64,000 nucleotides of DNA, taken from assembly GCA_016720655.1 (NCBI GenBank), contig JADKKE010000032.1, positions 310,001-374,000 on the forward strand. Direction: 5' to 3'. This DNA is from Bacteroidota bacterium (lineage in GTDB: Bacteria; Bacteroidota; Bacteroidia; AKYH767-A; 2013-40CM-41-45). Shown one piece after another: positions 26,497 through 35,184 of this stretch. The position numbers and the translations under genes were made by a program. The notes below the pieces were generated by a model. It had not been told where the DNA came from. It made no database searches and saw only the letters and a list, made by a program, of their open reading frames with translations. The first letter of the stretch is position 1. Each line of letters starts with the position of its first letter.

Positions 26497-28341
26497 ATGG
26501 GTAAGTTTAATAAATCCGGTGCCGGTTCACGTCGGGGAAGAGGTGCAGGAGCAAGACCGGGCAAGAAAACCTTCAAACAGGGAGCCGGAAAGCCGGCACG
26601 TTTCAAAAAATCATCAGGTTCTTCATCAGATCGCGAAAGGTCATTCGACCGTCCAGCTGCATCTGAACGCAGCAGTCGTCCCTTCAAAAAGGATGGCGAT
26701 CGCGAAAAACGTGCATTTCCGCGGTCATCCAGACCTGCGGAGGGCGAATTCAGACCCAGAAGCGAAGGAGACAGAGAAAAACGACCATATCAAAAACGCA
26801 GCGATTCAGGCGATCGTGAAAAACGTCCATATCAGAAAAGAAGCGATTCCGGTGATGGTGAAAAACGTCCGTACCAAAAACGCAGTGATTCAGGCGATCG
26901 CGAAAAACGTCCATATCAGAAAAGAAGCGATTCCGGTGATGGTGCAAAACGTCCATACCAAAAACGCAGCGAATCAGGCGATCGTGAAAAACGTCCATAT
27001 CAGAAAAGAAGTGATTCCGGTGATGGAGCAAAACGTCCGTATCAGAAAAGATCGGATTCAGGTGATCGTGAAAAGCGTCCGTATCAAAAAAGAACGGAAG
27101 AGACTTCAGAGAGGCCATTTCAAAAAAGAAGTGATTCAGGAGAGAAAAGATCAAGACCATTCACTAAGAGAAGCGGAGGCGATGATCGCCCCTTTGATAA
27201 AAAAAGTTCCGGAGAAGGATTTTATGTTCGTAAGGAATCTAAGCCGAGAGACGATTTTGAATCCAAAGGCAGTGACAGAGAAGGCGATGGAGAAAGAGCT
27301 CCAACCAGAGAGAAGCGGGAGAAGTTTGCTAAGCCGGAAAGTGAAAGAAAATCATTTAGTGGAGTAAAAAGAGACGATAGCAGTTCGCCAAGACCTCGCA
27401 TTCGTCGTGATGATGCAAATGCTGATCGCAGAAGTTACAAAGGCAGAAGAGAAGAAAGTCCGCGACGGAACTCAGACAGCGAAGGAGCAGATGCACCAAA
27501 ATGGAATCGGAAAGAAAGCCATGAATTTTTTGGCGATAATAAAAAGCCGGGAAAATTTCAAAAAGGTCCACGAAAACCAAAAGTTACTGCTGCAGACGAA
27601 GGTCTCACGCGCTTGAATAAATTTATTTCCAATGCGGGAATTTGTTCGCGTCGGGAAGCAGATGAAATGATAAAAGCCGGCGTCATCACCGTTAATGGAG
27701 AGGTCGTTGTGGAAATGGGCTATAAAGTCCAGCCCGGTGACGTTGTAAAATACAATAACGAAACGCTTCGCGGCGAACGACTGGTGTACATTCTTCTGAA
27801 CAAACCGAAAGATTTTATCACAACGACTGATGATCCTGAAGAACGCAAAACTGTCATGAGTCTGATTGCAAGTGCAGGAAAAGAAAGAGTATATCCGGTA
27901 GGTCGTCTTGACCGAAATACAACAGGACTCTTACTTTTTACCAATGACGGAGACCTGGCGAGGAAACTTACGCATCCCAGTTTTGAAGTGCAAAAAGTCT
28001 ACCAGGTGGAATTGGATAAATCGCTGAAGACAACAGATATGCAGGCAATTCTGGATGGACTTACACTTGAAGATGGTTTCATCAAAGTAGACGATGTTGC
28101 TTTTACAAGTGAAGAAAAATCAGTGCTTGGAGTTGAGTTGCATTCAGGAAGAAACCGAATTGTGAGAAGGATATTTGAGCACCTGGGCTACACCGTAAAA
28201 AAACTGGATCGCGTAATTTTTGCCGGTCTTACGAAGAAAGATCTTCCACGAGGCAGATGGAGATACCTGTCTGAAATGGAACTCGCGAATCTGAAAATGA
28301 TGACAGGAAGCAAGAAGTTTTCCGGGATGGCAGCCGAGTAG
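26497..28341 (+). CDS. rRNA pseudouridine synthase (RsuA/RluB type) with long disordered N-terminal tail
   Basis: 614 residues, against about 240-300 for plain RluB. Residues 1 to about 365 are low-complexity and very rich in Lys, Arg, Ser, Asp and Gly, including eight copies of a 14-residue unit (EKRPYQKRSDSGDR). From about 368 an S4 RNA-binding domain (LNKFISNAGICSRREADEMI) precedes the catalytic domain with GRLDRNTTGLL, where Asp472 is the expected nucleophile. The enzyme would modify 23S rRNA or a related RNA. The basic tail may bind RNA; that is inference. A second frame is also open for about 300 codons because of the repeat. Confidence 0.9.
   Translation: MGKFNKSGAGSRRGRGAGARPGKKTFKQGAGKPARFKKSSGSSSDRERSFDRPAASERSSRPFKKDGDREKRAFPRSSRPAEGEFRPRSEGDREKRPYQKRSDSGDREKRPYQKRSDSGDGEKRPYQKRSDSGDREKRPYQKRSDSGDGAKRPYQKRSESGDREKRPYQKRSDSGDGAKRPYQKRSDSGDREKRPYQKRTEETSERPFQKRSDSGEKRSRPFTKRSGGDDRPFDKKSSGEGFYVRKESKPRDDFESKGSDREGDGERAPTREKREKFAKPESERKSFSGVKRDDSSSPRPRIRRDDANADRRSYKGRREESPRRNSDSEGADAPKWNRKESHEFFGDNKKPGKFQKGPRKPKVTAADEGLTRLNKFISNAGICSRREADEMIKAGVITVNGEVVVEMGYKVQPGDVVKYNNETLRGERLVYILLNKPKDFITTTDDPEERKTVMSLIASAGKERVYPVGRLDRNTTGLLLFTNDGDLARKLTHPSFEVQKVYQVELDKSLKTTDMQAILDGLTLEDGFIKVDDVAFTSEEKSVLGVELHSGRNRIVRRIFEHLGYTVKKLDRVIFAGLTKKDLPRGRWRYLSEMELANLKMMTGSKKFSGMAAE
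26770..27105 (+). repeat. 42-base coding repeat in the pseudouridine synthase tail
   Basis: Eight copies of a 42-base unit encode the 14-residue KRPYQKRSDSGD motif. Alternate units end GDR or GDG/A, so an 84-base dimer is the true period in places. Such arrays expand and contract by slippage. Confidence 0.85.
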
Positions 28342-28343
28342 AT

Positions 28344-28379
28344 GGATTGTAGATTGTAGATTGTAGATTGTTGATTGGA
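28344..28379. repeat. Heptanucleotide array, unit GATTGTA
   Basis: Five units (GATTGTA x3, GATTGTT, GATTGGA) start two bases after the pseudouridine synthase stop. It is the reverse complement of the CAATCTA family at 17175-17440. Confidence 0.8.
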
Positions 28380-28438
28380 ACTTTCTCCCTAATCTATGAA
28401 AAATGTACTTTGATCTAAAGAGCATACCTGGTACTTTG

Positions 28439-28546
28439 TACCTAATACCTAATACCTAATACCTAATACCTAATACCTAATACCTAATAATACCTAATAC
28501 CTAATACCTAATAATACCTAATACCTAATACCCAATTCCCAATACC
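28439..28546. repeat. Heptanucleotide array, unit TACCTAA
   Basis: Roughly fifteen copies of TACCTAA with at least two 3-base insertions (TAATAATACC). It runs up to the 3' end of the convergent dnaG gene. Confidence 0.9.
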
Positions 28547-28547
28547 A

Positions 28548-30515
28548 TTATTTCAATATATCAATCCCCAGCACCTTCGAGATTTCCATCTTTACGCTTT
28601 GTAATTTTTTTTCCATTTCCATCAGATCCGTGTAATCTCCGCCCGCTTCGTGTGCTGCTTTAATTTTTTTCTGATTGTCATCGATCATTTTGAGGACCTT
28701 CTTATTCTTGAGATGGAAGACTGATTTTTCTACTGCATCTTTTAATACTCCTTCTTCAACGGGAACAATGATTTTGTGCATCACTTCCCAATTTTCACTC
28801 AGGAAATATCTCGGACTAAGCAGTTCAACGGTCAGCTCACTGATTCCCGGATCTTCTGAATTTAAAAAAATCTGCGGGTCGATTTCCGTTTGCGAAGAAA
28901 TGAGTTCTGTATAGGATTTTAAAATGCGGTCGTACAAGGTGTTTTCAAATGCAAGTTCATCATTTGCAATTTCATCGACAATGTAACGAGCAACGCGAAT
29001 AACGATATCATTGACATCCTTGTGTCCGGGGCGGTCAGGATTGTCAACTTCTTCGTGAAAATGCAATTCGTGATTCCCGAAATTTAAAAGTAGTCGAATA
29101 ATATTTTTTTCCTGAATTTCAGTTGAGAGATCTTCTGCTTGTTGCTTGTGCGGAATCAGCAATTCCGGCAACAGCTCTTCAATATCCCGGACAGGTAAAT
29201 CTTTTTTTAGTTGCTGTCTGCGAATTTTGTTGAGTTCAGCAATGAGGAGATTTTCCTGTATGTCCATCATCGCACTCGATTGCTTCAGGTACATCGAGCG
29301 AATGATCGGATCCGGAATTTTTGCAATCGTCTCGACAACATCGCGAACAAGTCCGGCTTTGCGAACCGGATCATTCTTTACTTCATCGAGTAACAATCCG
29401 GTTTTGAACATCACAAAGTCTTTCGCGTTCCCATTGACAAAATCAAGGAGTTCACTGTGACTGTGTTTGCGACTATAGGAATCCGGATCGTCACCATCGG
29501 GAAAGAGCACAACTTTTACATTGAGACCTTCTTCCAGGATCAGATCGATACCCCGAATGGAAGCCTTGATTCCGGCTGCATCACCATCGTAGAGTACGGT
29601 TACATTTTTCGTGTATCGACCGATGAGACGAATTTGTTCAACGGTGAGTGAAGTTCCTGAGGATGCTACAACGTTTTCAATTCCGGATTGATGCAGTGAA
29701 ATAACATCAGTATATCCCTCAACGAGGAAACAATTTTCTCTCTGGACAATTGCTTTTTTCGCAAAGTATATACCATAGAGTGATTGACTTTTGTGATAAA
29801 TTTCTGATTCCGGGGAATTGACATATTTCGCAGTTTTCTCGTCCTTTTTCAAAACGCGTCCACCAAAACCAATGACCCTTCCGCTCAGGTTGTGTATGGG
29901 AAACATTACACGACCGCGAAAACGGTCATACTTTTTGCCCGCATCATTTTTAATTGTGAGTCCTGTTTTTTCCAGAAACTCTTCCTTGTAACCGGCTTTT
30001 AACGCGAGATCTGTAAAAGCACTCCATTCCGAGAGCGTATAGCCCAATTGAAATTTCCGGATGGTCTCTTCAGTGAATCCCCGTTCCTTAAAATAACTCA
30101 AGCCTACTGACCGTCCTTCTTCTGAATCAAAAAGAATTTCTGAAAAAGATTTTTGTGCAAACGTATTGATAACAAAAAGACTTTCCTTCTCATCACGCAG
30201 CAAGTCATCCTTTGGATCCGGAACAGTTTCTTCAATTTCAATATTGTACTTTTTGGCAAGAAAACGAAGAGCTTCCGGATAGCTGTACTGCTCGTGATCC
30301 ATTATGAAATTCACGGCATTCCCGCCCTTACCACAGCCAAAACATTTGTAAATATTACGCACCGGATTCACATTGAAGCTCGGTGTTTTTTCATTGTGAA
30401 AAGGACATAGACCGATCAGGTTCACACCTCTTTTCTTGAGGGGAACAAAATCACCCACCACTTCTTCAATACGGACAGTATTGAAAATCCGGTCGATGGA
30501 ATCTTTACTGATCAT
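28548..30515 (-). CDS. dnaG: DNA primase
   Basis: 655 residues. DnaG makes RNA primers for replication. The N-terminal CHC2 zinc finger (CPFHNEKTPSF, then CFGCGKGG) is followed by the catalytic core and a TOPRIM domain (FLVEGYTDVISLHQSG, then VLYDGDAAGIKA), and a C-terminal helicase-binding region. The ATG lies inside the end of the hydrolase-like gene (11-base overlap), so it is third in a polyprenyl-synthetase/hydrolase/dnaG unit. Confidence 0.97.
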   Translation of the reverse strand: MISKDSIDRIFNTVRIEEVVGDFVPLKKRGVNLIGLCPFHNEKTPSFNVNPVRNIYKCFGCGKGGNAVNFIMDHEQYSYPEALRFLAKKYNIEIEETVPDPKDDLLRDEKESLFVINTFAQKSFSEILFDSEEGRSVGLSYFKERGFTEETIRKFQLGYTLSEWSAFTDLALKAGYKEEFLEKTGLTIKNDAGKKYDRFRGRVMFPIHNLSGRVIGFGGRVLKKDEKTAKYVNSPESEIYHKSQSLYGIYFAKKAIVQRENCFLVEGYTDVISLHQSGIENVVASSGTSLTVEQIRLIGRYTKNVTVLYDGDAAGIKASIRGIDLILEEGLNVKVVLFPDGDDPDSYSRKHSHSELLDFVNGNAKDFVMFKTGLLLDEVKNDPVRKAGLVRDVVETIAKIPDPIIRSMYLKQSSAMMDIQENLLIAELNKIRRQQLKKDLPVRDIEELLPELLIPHKQQAEDLSTEIQEKNIIRLLLNFGNHELHFHEEVDNPDRPGHKDVNDIVIRVARYIVDEIANDELAFENTLYDRILKSYTELISSQTEIDPQIFLNSEDPGISELTVELLSPRYFLSENWEVMHKIIVPVEEGVLKDAVEKSVFHLKNKKVLKMIDDNQKKIKAAHEAGGDYTDLMEMEKKLQSVKMEISKVLGIDILK

Positions 30516-31512
30516 ACATTGCCAGTTTTTTGTATTTGGTTTTTTTAATTTTCTTCGGTATTGCTCCGTTGATGAACTCGGAGATTCTATTGTAATACAG
30601 TTCGCCTCCGCTCACGATTTCAGGAGTTCCATCCTGATTCACCAAAAATAGTTCTTTTCGGGGAGCTGCTGAAGCTTCGTAAATAGAAAGAATTTCAGTG
30701 GTATAAACCATTTCATTATCCGGCACAGCGATAAAAAGTGTGGGGGTTTTGATGTGAGAAGTCAACTCCTTAAGATCCAAATCCCGGATTGGGTACTGCA
30801 GGAGATCCGCAACTTTTCTTCGGAAAACGGGATACCAGAATGCTCTTAAAACGCTCCATTTTTTAAATGCATAGCGGTCGAGATAGGTGCTGAGGTTTAT
30901 GCACGGACTTTCCAGAATAAGAACATCACAGCGACCGTCGAATAAAGCTGCCTGGGTCGCAATTGCCGCACCGATTCCTTTGCCCATCAAAATCAGATGG
31001 TGAGTACCGGTGAGAGAAAGGAGAGTATCCATCACAAGTTTTATGTCTTCAACGACAGACTCGCCCGGGGAGAATTCCATTCCATCGCTGTTTCCATGTG
31101 CTCTCATATCCATCACACACAGGTTAAAGCCCCGGTCACGTAACTGCTTGATATGATCCAGATAATTGATTTTACTTTCATTTAAATCGTGGATCAAAAG
31201 GATTGTATTCGCGGGTGTGTCTTCAGCTGCAACGTACCATCCGCGAAGTTGTCCGCCAGTGCGCATTGTTACATTGAACTCCGAATAAGCAACCTCCAGC
31301 GATGCTGGATTGTAATGTTCAACAGGGATGTCAGTCAATTCGTCGGGCAAGGAGTCCGGAAAATTTTGTTGAGAGTGAAAGCGGACATACAATGAATCGA
31401 TCCTGTCAGGATAAATAAAATCGGGCGAGACGAATCCGGGAGACAGATAAATAAATGCTGAAAAGAAAATCAGCAAAGCAGAAATCAAATAGAAAAATTT
31501 ATTCAGGCTCAT
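30505..31512 (-). CDS. Alpha/beta-hydrolase-fold membrane-anchored protein lacking catalytic residues
   Basis: 335 residues. One N-terminal transmembrane helix (FFYLISALLIFFSAFIYL) precedes an alpha/beta-hydrolase domain: TILLIHDLNESK, VMDMRAHGNSDG, HHLILMGKGIGAAIATQ, CDVLILESPC and TPTLFIAVPDNEMV. The nucleophile elbow normally reads GxSxG, but here it is GKGIG with Gly in place of Ser, and no His is present where the catalytic His is expected (VNQDGTPEIVSGG). It is therefore probably not a hydrolase in the usual sense. It is exported or membrane-anchored and coupled to dnaG and a prenyl synthetase. Confidence 0.82.
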   Translation of the reverse strand: MSLNKFFYLISALLIFFSAFIYLSPGFVSPDFIYPDRIDSLYVRFHSQQNFPDSLPDELTDIPVEHYNPASLEVAYSEFNVTMRTGGQLRGWYVAAEDTPANTILLIHDLNESKINYLDHIKQLRDRGFNLCVMDMRAHGNSDGMEFSPGESVVEDIKLVMDTLLSLTGTHHLILMGKGIGAAIATQAALFDGRCDVLILESPCINLSTYLDRYAFKKWSVLRAFWYPVFRRKVADLLQYPIRDLDLKELTSHIKTPTLFIAVPDNEMVYTTEILSIYEASAAPRKELFLVNQDGTPEIVSGGELYYNRISEFINGAIPKKIKKTKYKKLAMYDQ

Positions 31513-31518
31513 CCTTAA

Positions 31519-32496
31519 TCAATGCGTTCTTTCAGTCGTGTAGCGAACAAGGTCCTTTAAGGAAGTTTTGTAAATACTTTCCGGGAAATAATCAAGAATT
31601 TGAAATGCCTGTTTCTGATAGTCCATCATTTTTTCAGTAGCGTATTCCATCCCTCCGGATTTCTTGACAAAAGCAATTACTTCTTTGACTCTTGCATCTT
31701 CAGTATTGTGGTTCTTTATAATATTGATAATACTTTTTTTAACAGCATAGTCCGCTTTGCTCAATGCATGGATCAAAGGGAGCGTCATTTTACTTTCTTT
31801 GATATCGATTCCCGTTGGTTTACCGATCACTCCATCCGGACCATAATCAAACAAATCGTCTTTGATTTGAAATGCCATACCGATACATTCACCAAATTGG
31901 TGCATACGGGCAACATCTTCCTTGCTGGCGCCGGCGGCACACGCTCCTCCTGCACAACAGGATGCTATCAGAGATGCTGTTTTCTGACGAATAATTTCAA
32001 AGTAAATATCTTCGCTGATGTCGAGTCGTCGGGCTTTTTCAATTTGAAGCAATTCACCTTCACTCATCACTCGAACCGCTCCCGATACGATTTTCAATAA
32101 ATCATGATCTTCATGGTCAACAGACAGCAGGAGGCCTTTGCTGAGCAGATAATCTCCAACGAGGACTGCAATCTTATTTTTCCACAATGCATTCAGAGAG
32201 AAAAAGCCTCTTCGTTCATTGGAATCATCAACCACATCATCATGAACGAGTGTGGCAGTGTGAAGTAATTCGATGAGTGTTGCAGCTCTGTAACTGCGTT
32301 CGTTTATGGATCCCAGTAGACCCGAGGATAAAAAGACAAACATCGGGCGCATTTGTTTGCCCTTTCTTTTCACAATGTAATGCGTGATCCTGTCGAGCAA
32401 TGGCACCGAGCTTTTCATAGAAGCACGGAACTTTTGTTCGAACTCATCCATCACCGTTGCAATCGGTGCCTTGATCTCATTTAATGACTGGGACAT
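31519..32496 (-). CDS. Polyprenyl diphosphate synthase (trans type)
   Basis: 325 residues. It chains isopentenyl diphosphate onto an allylic primer, giving the side chain of menaquinone or a similar polyprenyl product. Both aspartate-rich motifs are present: LVHDDVVDDSNERRG (DDxxD) and FQIKDDLFDYG, with GKQMRPMFVFL before the first. It lies six bases upstream of the hydrolase-fold gene. The chain length made cannot be read safely from sequence. Confidence 0.93.
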   Translation of the reverse strand: MSQSLNEIKAPIATVMDEFEQKFRASMKSSVPLLDRITHYIVKRKGKQMRPMFVFLSSGLLGSINERSYRAATLIELLHTATLVHDDVVDDSNERRGFFSLNALWKNKIAVLVGDYLLSKGLLLSVDHEDHDLLKIVSGAVRVMSEGELLQIEKARRLDISEDIYFEIIRQKTASLIASCCAGGACAAGASKEDVARMHQFGECIGMAFQIKDDLFDYGPDGVIGKPTGIDIKESKMTLPLIHALSKADYAVKKSIINIIKNHNTEDARVKEVIAFVKKSGGMEYATEKMMDYQKQAFQILDYFPESIYKTSLKDLVRYTTERTH

Positions 32497-32581
32497 AAGC
32501 GGGTGACGAAAATACGGACTTTTTTCTTAGGAGGAGGCATAGTTTATACCCCTCTTTTGTTTCGCATACCCGAAAGAAAGT

Positions 32582-33832
32582 TTATTCGACAATAAATTTT
32601 CCCTGAGATTTTGCCTGCCTGTTTCGATCGGCGATTCTGTAATAAAACAATCCGTGGCCCAGTTGATTTGTCTGTACGCACCAGCCTGAAGAATCCGGAT
32701 TACGATCAGTATAAATCAGATTACCAGTTGGATCATAAATAGTGAGGACCCATTCTTCCTGATCAGAGCCGGGTTGTGTTCTAAAACAGATATTTTCTTT
32801 TGCCGGAACGGGATATGCATGTTGAATAGCATTCGTATTTACTGAGGCAACAAAAGTTGGTTTAATGGAACAATCCAATAATGCTGTGCCTCCAAGATTT
32901 AATGTGAAACCGGAAGAAGAGGTACTGAAATTATTTACCAATAAATAGTAATCGTCACCTGCGTTTACATTCAACACGGGACAGAATGGATTTCCGGGTC
33001 CTGCGGGAACGGAATTCGATGTGCCGGCAGGATCAAGTCCGGTTTCTCCCTGTGCACCCATCGAACTACTCCCATTGCATATATCCGGATTAGTCTGTGA
33101 AGTAAAGGTGTTGCAAAATCCGGAACCGGTACTTCTATACATCAGCCAATCGTAGTCAGGATAAATCAATGGTCCGATGGAATCAGGAAACAGTTTAAAT
33201 ATAAAAGTGCCTGTTGTGAGAAATCGAAATCGAAACCATTGTGATTGAAATTCTGAAATATCACAATAGTATGCGAAGGCATCCTGATTCGAACCGGGTC
33301 CGTAGGCATTGCCATTCACTCTTGTTGTTTCACAAATCTGCTGAGCAACCGGACAATCTGAATGTGATTCTATCGCACATAAATTAAAGGTGCCGGTTCC
33401 GTTTCCGGCAGCTTTCCAGAATCGGATGAATAAAGTATCTCCCGGAATAAAATCAGATCTGTCAACAACCGGCATCATTCCATTTGCCGCATCGTCGTCA
33501 CATTCGAGTAATTGAGGCTGGTAACATGGACCGGAATACACTGCGAGCCCGCCATCGGTAATGGTGCCGGGTTCTGAAGTAAACGCAATTGCGCCTGAAG
33601 AAGGAACAATAACTGCATACCATACATCCGGTGAGCCCGGAAAAGCACAGGGTGGAATTCCGCCATTTGCCGGATCCGTTTGATACGTAGCTCCTGCTGT
33701 TGTTGAATTAATAAAGATACAGGTGTCGCTGTTTACAGATATGACCGGTGCCTGGCAGGGTGTATCGGATTGTGCAAATACCTGAGTAACATAAGAGCAC
33801 CAGAAAAAGCAGAGGAGGGTTTTGAATGGCAT
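32582..33832 (-). CDS. Secreted protein with T9SS C-terminal sorting domain
   Basis: 416 residues. A signal peptide ending VFAQ is followed by Cys-rich beta-sandwich-like sequence (SPDVWYAVIVPSSGAIAF, DGGLAVYSGPC), a pattern of T9SS cargo in this phylum. The C-terminus reads AYPVPAKENICF, LTIYDPTGNLIY and LGHGLFYYRI before SQGKFIVE, a type A sorting domain. The product would be exported by Sec and T9SS to the cell surface or medium. The function of the body is unknown. Confidence 0.85.
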   Translation of the reverse strand: MPFKTLLCFFWCSYVTQVFAQSDTPCQAPVISVNSDTCIFINSTTAGATYQTDPANGGIPPCAFPGSPDVWYAVIVPSSGAIAFTSEPGTITDGGLAVYSGPCYQPQLLECDDDAANGMMPVVDRSDFIPGDTLFIRFWKAAGNGTGTFNLCAIESHSDCPVAQQICETTRVNGNAYGPGSNQDAFAYYCDISEFQSQWFRFRFLTTGTFIFKLFPDSIGPLIYPDYDWLMYRSTGSGFCNTFTSQTNPDICNGSSSMGAQGETGLDPAGTSNSVPAGPGNPFCPVLNVNAGDDYYLLVNNFSTSSSGFTLNLGGTALLDCSIKPTFVASVNTNAIQHAYPVPAKENICFRTQPGSDQEEWVLTIYDPTGNLIYTDRNPDSSGWCVQTNQLGHGLFYYRIADRNRQAKSQGKFIVE

Positions 33833-33936
33833 GATTTATACTATTAAGTTTTTGATACATCGGTGGAACAGAATGAAAATATCCTGAAATCCAATGTCAA
33901 GATAAGCGTAATGTCGGAAAAATAAAAGCGATGAAC

Positions 33937-35016
33937 TTATTCCTGCTTTTTAAGCCGTGCAACTGCATGTTCATTCTTATTCGCCAATTGCCCGCAGGCG
34001 GCATCAATATCTTTACCTCTGCTACGACGGATATTTACAATGACTCCACGGTCCTCCAGATAATTTTTAAAGGCTTCAATTTTGTCGTCTTTTGCGTTGA
34101 TGAATTCACCGCCATCAATGGGGTTGTATTCGATGAGGTTTACTTTGGCTGTCACACGCCGGCAAAAGGCTTCCAGTTCTTTCGCATCTGTCAATGCATC
34201 GTTGAATCCATTAAAAACAATGTACTCGAAAGTCACCCGCGTGCCTGTTTTATCGTAAAAATAATTCAATGATTCTGCCAGTGAATCAAGCGAATTGCTT
34301 TCGTTGATTGGCATGATCTGATTGCGCTTTGTTTCATTTGCAGCATGCAGAGATAATGCGAGATTAAATTTCGCTCCATCATCACCGAGTTTCTTTATCA
34401 TTTTCGAAATCCCGGCAGTGCTCACTGTAATTCTTTGCGGAGACATTCCAAGGCCCTCCGGAGAGGTGATGTGTTCAATACTTTTCATCACATTGGCATA
34501 GTTGAGGAGAGGTTCACCCATCCCCATATAGACAATGTTGGATAAAGGAATATTGTAATTCGCCAATGCCTGCTCCCTGATGATAGCAACCTGATCGTAT
34601 ATTTCATCCGCATTGAGATTGCGGAGTCGTTCGAGTTTTCCTGTTGCGCAAAATTTGCAAGTCAGACTGCAACCCACTTGTGATGAAACACAAGCTGTCA
34701 TTCTTGAGTCTGTGGGAATCAGAACACCCTCAACAATATTTCCATCAAAAAGACGAAATGCATTTTTAATTGTTCTGTCGCTGCTCACCTGAAAAGTGTC
34801 AATTGAAACAGCAGGCAGCGAAAAATGAAGTGGTAGTTTTTCCCGTAAAGCTTTGGAAAGATTGCTCATGCCTTCAAAGGACCTGGCACTTTTTTGCCAT
34901 AACCATTCCCAGACCTGAGTTGCCCTGAATTTTTGTTCGCCATGTTCAATAAACCAGGTTTCCAGGTCTTTCTTGGATAAGTCCCGGATATTGGTCTTTT
35001 CTGGATGAGCTTGCAT
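33937..35016 (-). CDS. rlmN: Dual-specificity RNA methyltransferase RlmN
   Basis: 359 residues, family length. A radical-SAM enzyme that methylates C2 of A2503 in 23S rRNA and A37 in some tRNAs. The cluster motif SLTCKFCATG holds the CxxxCxxC set together with the Cys before it (VGCSLTC). VYMGMGEPLLNY and the late Cys (DIDAACGQLA) needed for methyl transfer are present. A TACCTTTG box lies four bases before the ATG, suggesting a near-leaderless transcript. Confidence 0.96.
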   Translation of the reverse strand: MQAHPEKTNIRDLSKKDLETWFIEHGEQKFRATQVWEWLWQKSARSFEGMSNLSKALREKLPLHFSLPAVSIDTFQVSSDRTIKNAFRLFDGNIVEGVLIPTDSRMTACVSSQVGCSLTCKFCATGKLERLRNLNADEIYDQVAIIREQALANYNIPLSNIVYMGMGEPLLNYANVMKSIEHITSPEGLGMSPQRITVSTAGISKMIKKLGDDGAKFNLALSLHAANETKRNQIMPINESNSLDSLAESLNYFYDKTGTRVTFEYIVFNGFNDALTDAKELEAFCRRVTAKVNLIEYNPIDGGEFINAKDDKIEAFKNYLEDRGVIVNIRRSRGKDIDAACGQLANKNEHAVARLKKQE

Positions 35017-35020
35017 GTTG

Positions 35021-35028
35021 CAAAGGTA
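35021..35028 (-). promoter_or_regulatory. -7 box (TACCTTTG) of rlmN
   Basis: Exact TAnnTTTG match on the minus strand ending four bases before the rlmN ATG; the transcript start would fall at or next to the start codon. Confidence 0.6.
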
Positions 35029-35146
35029 TGAAAATTAGGAGGGAGGAAGGTTTATGGATTTTCTTAAACTCAATGCATTGAAATTAATGCAGGCAAAATC
35101 ATTTTGCAGACGTTTCAAATTGATCATATTTCAAGTGAAAATCGGC

Positions 35147-35154
35147 TAAATTTG
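35147..35154 (+). promoter_or_regulatory. -7 box (TAAATTTG) of the amidohydrolase gene
   Basis: Exact TAnnTTTG match 31 bases before the ATG at 35185. Confidence 0.6.
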
Positions 35155-35184
35155 CAATACTAATTTTCTTGTCTCAATTCTTAC

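Noticed and set aside
26477..27367. Second plus-strand open frame of about 296 codons
   Set aside because: It overlaps the repetitive tail of the pseudouridine synthase in another frame; the repeat keeps several frames open.
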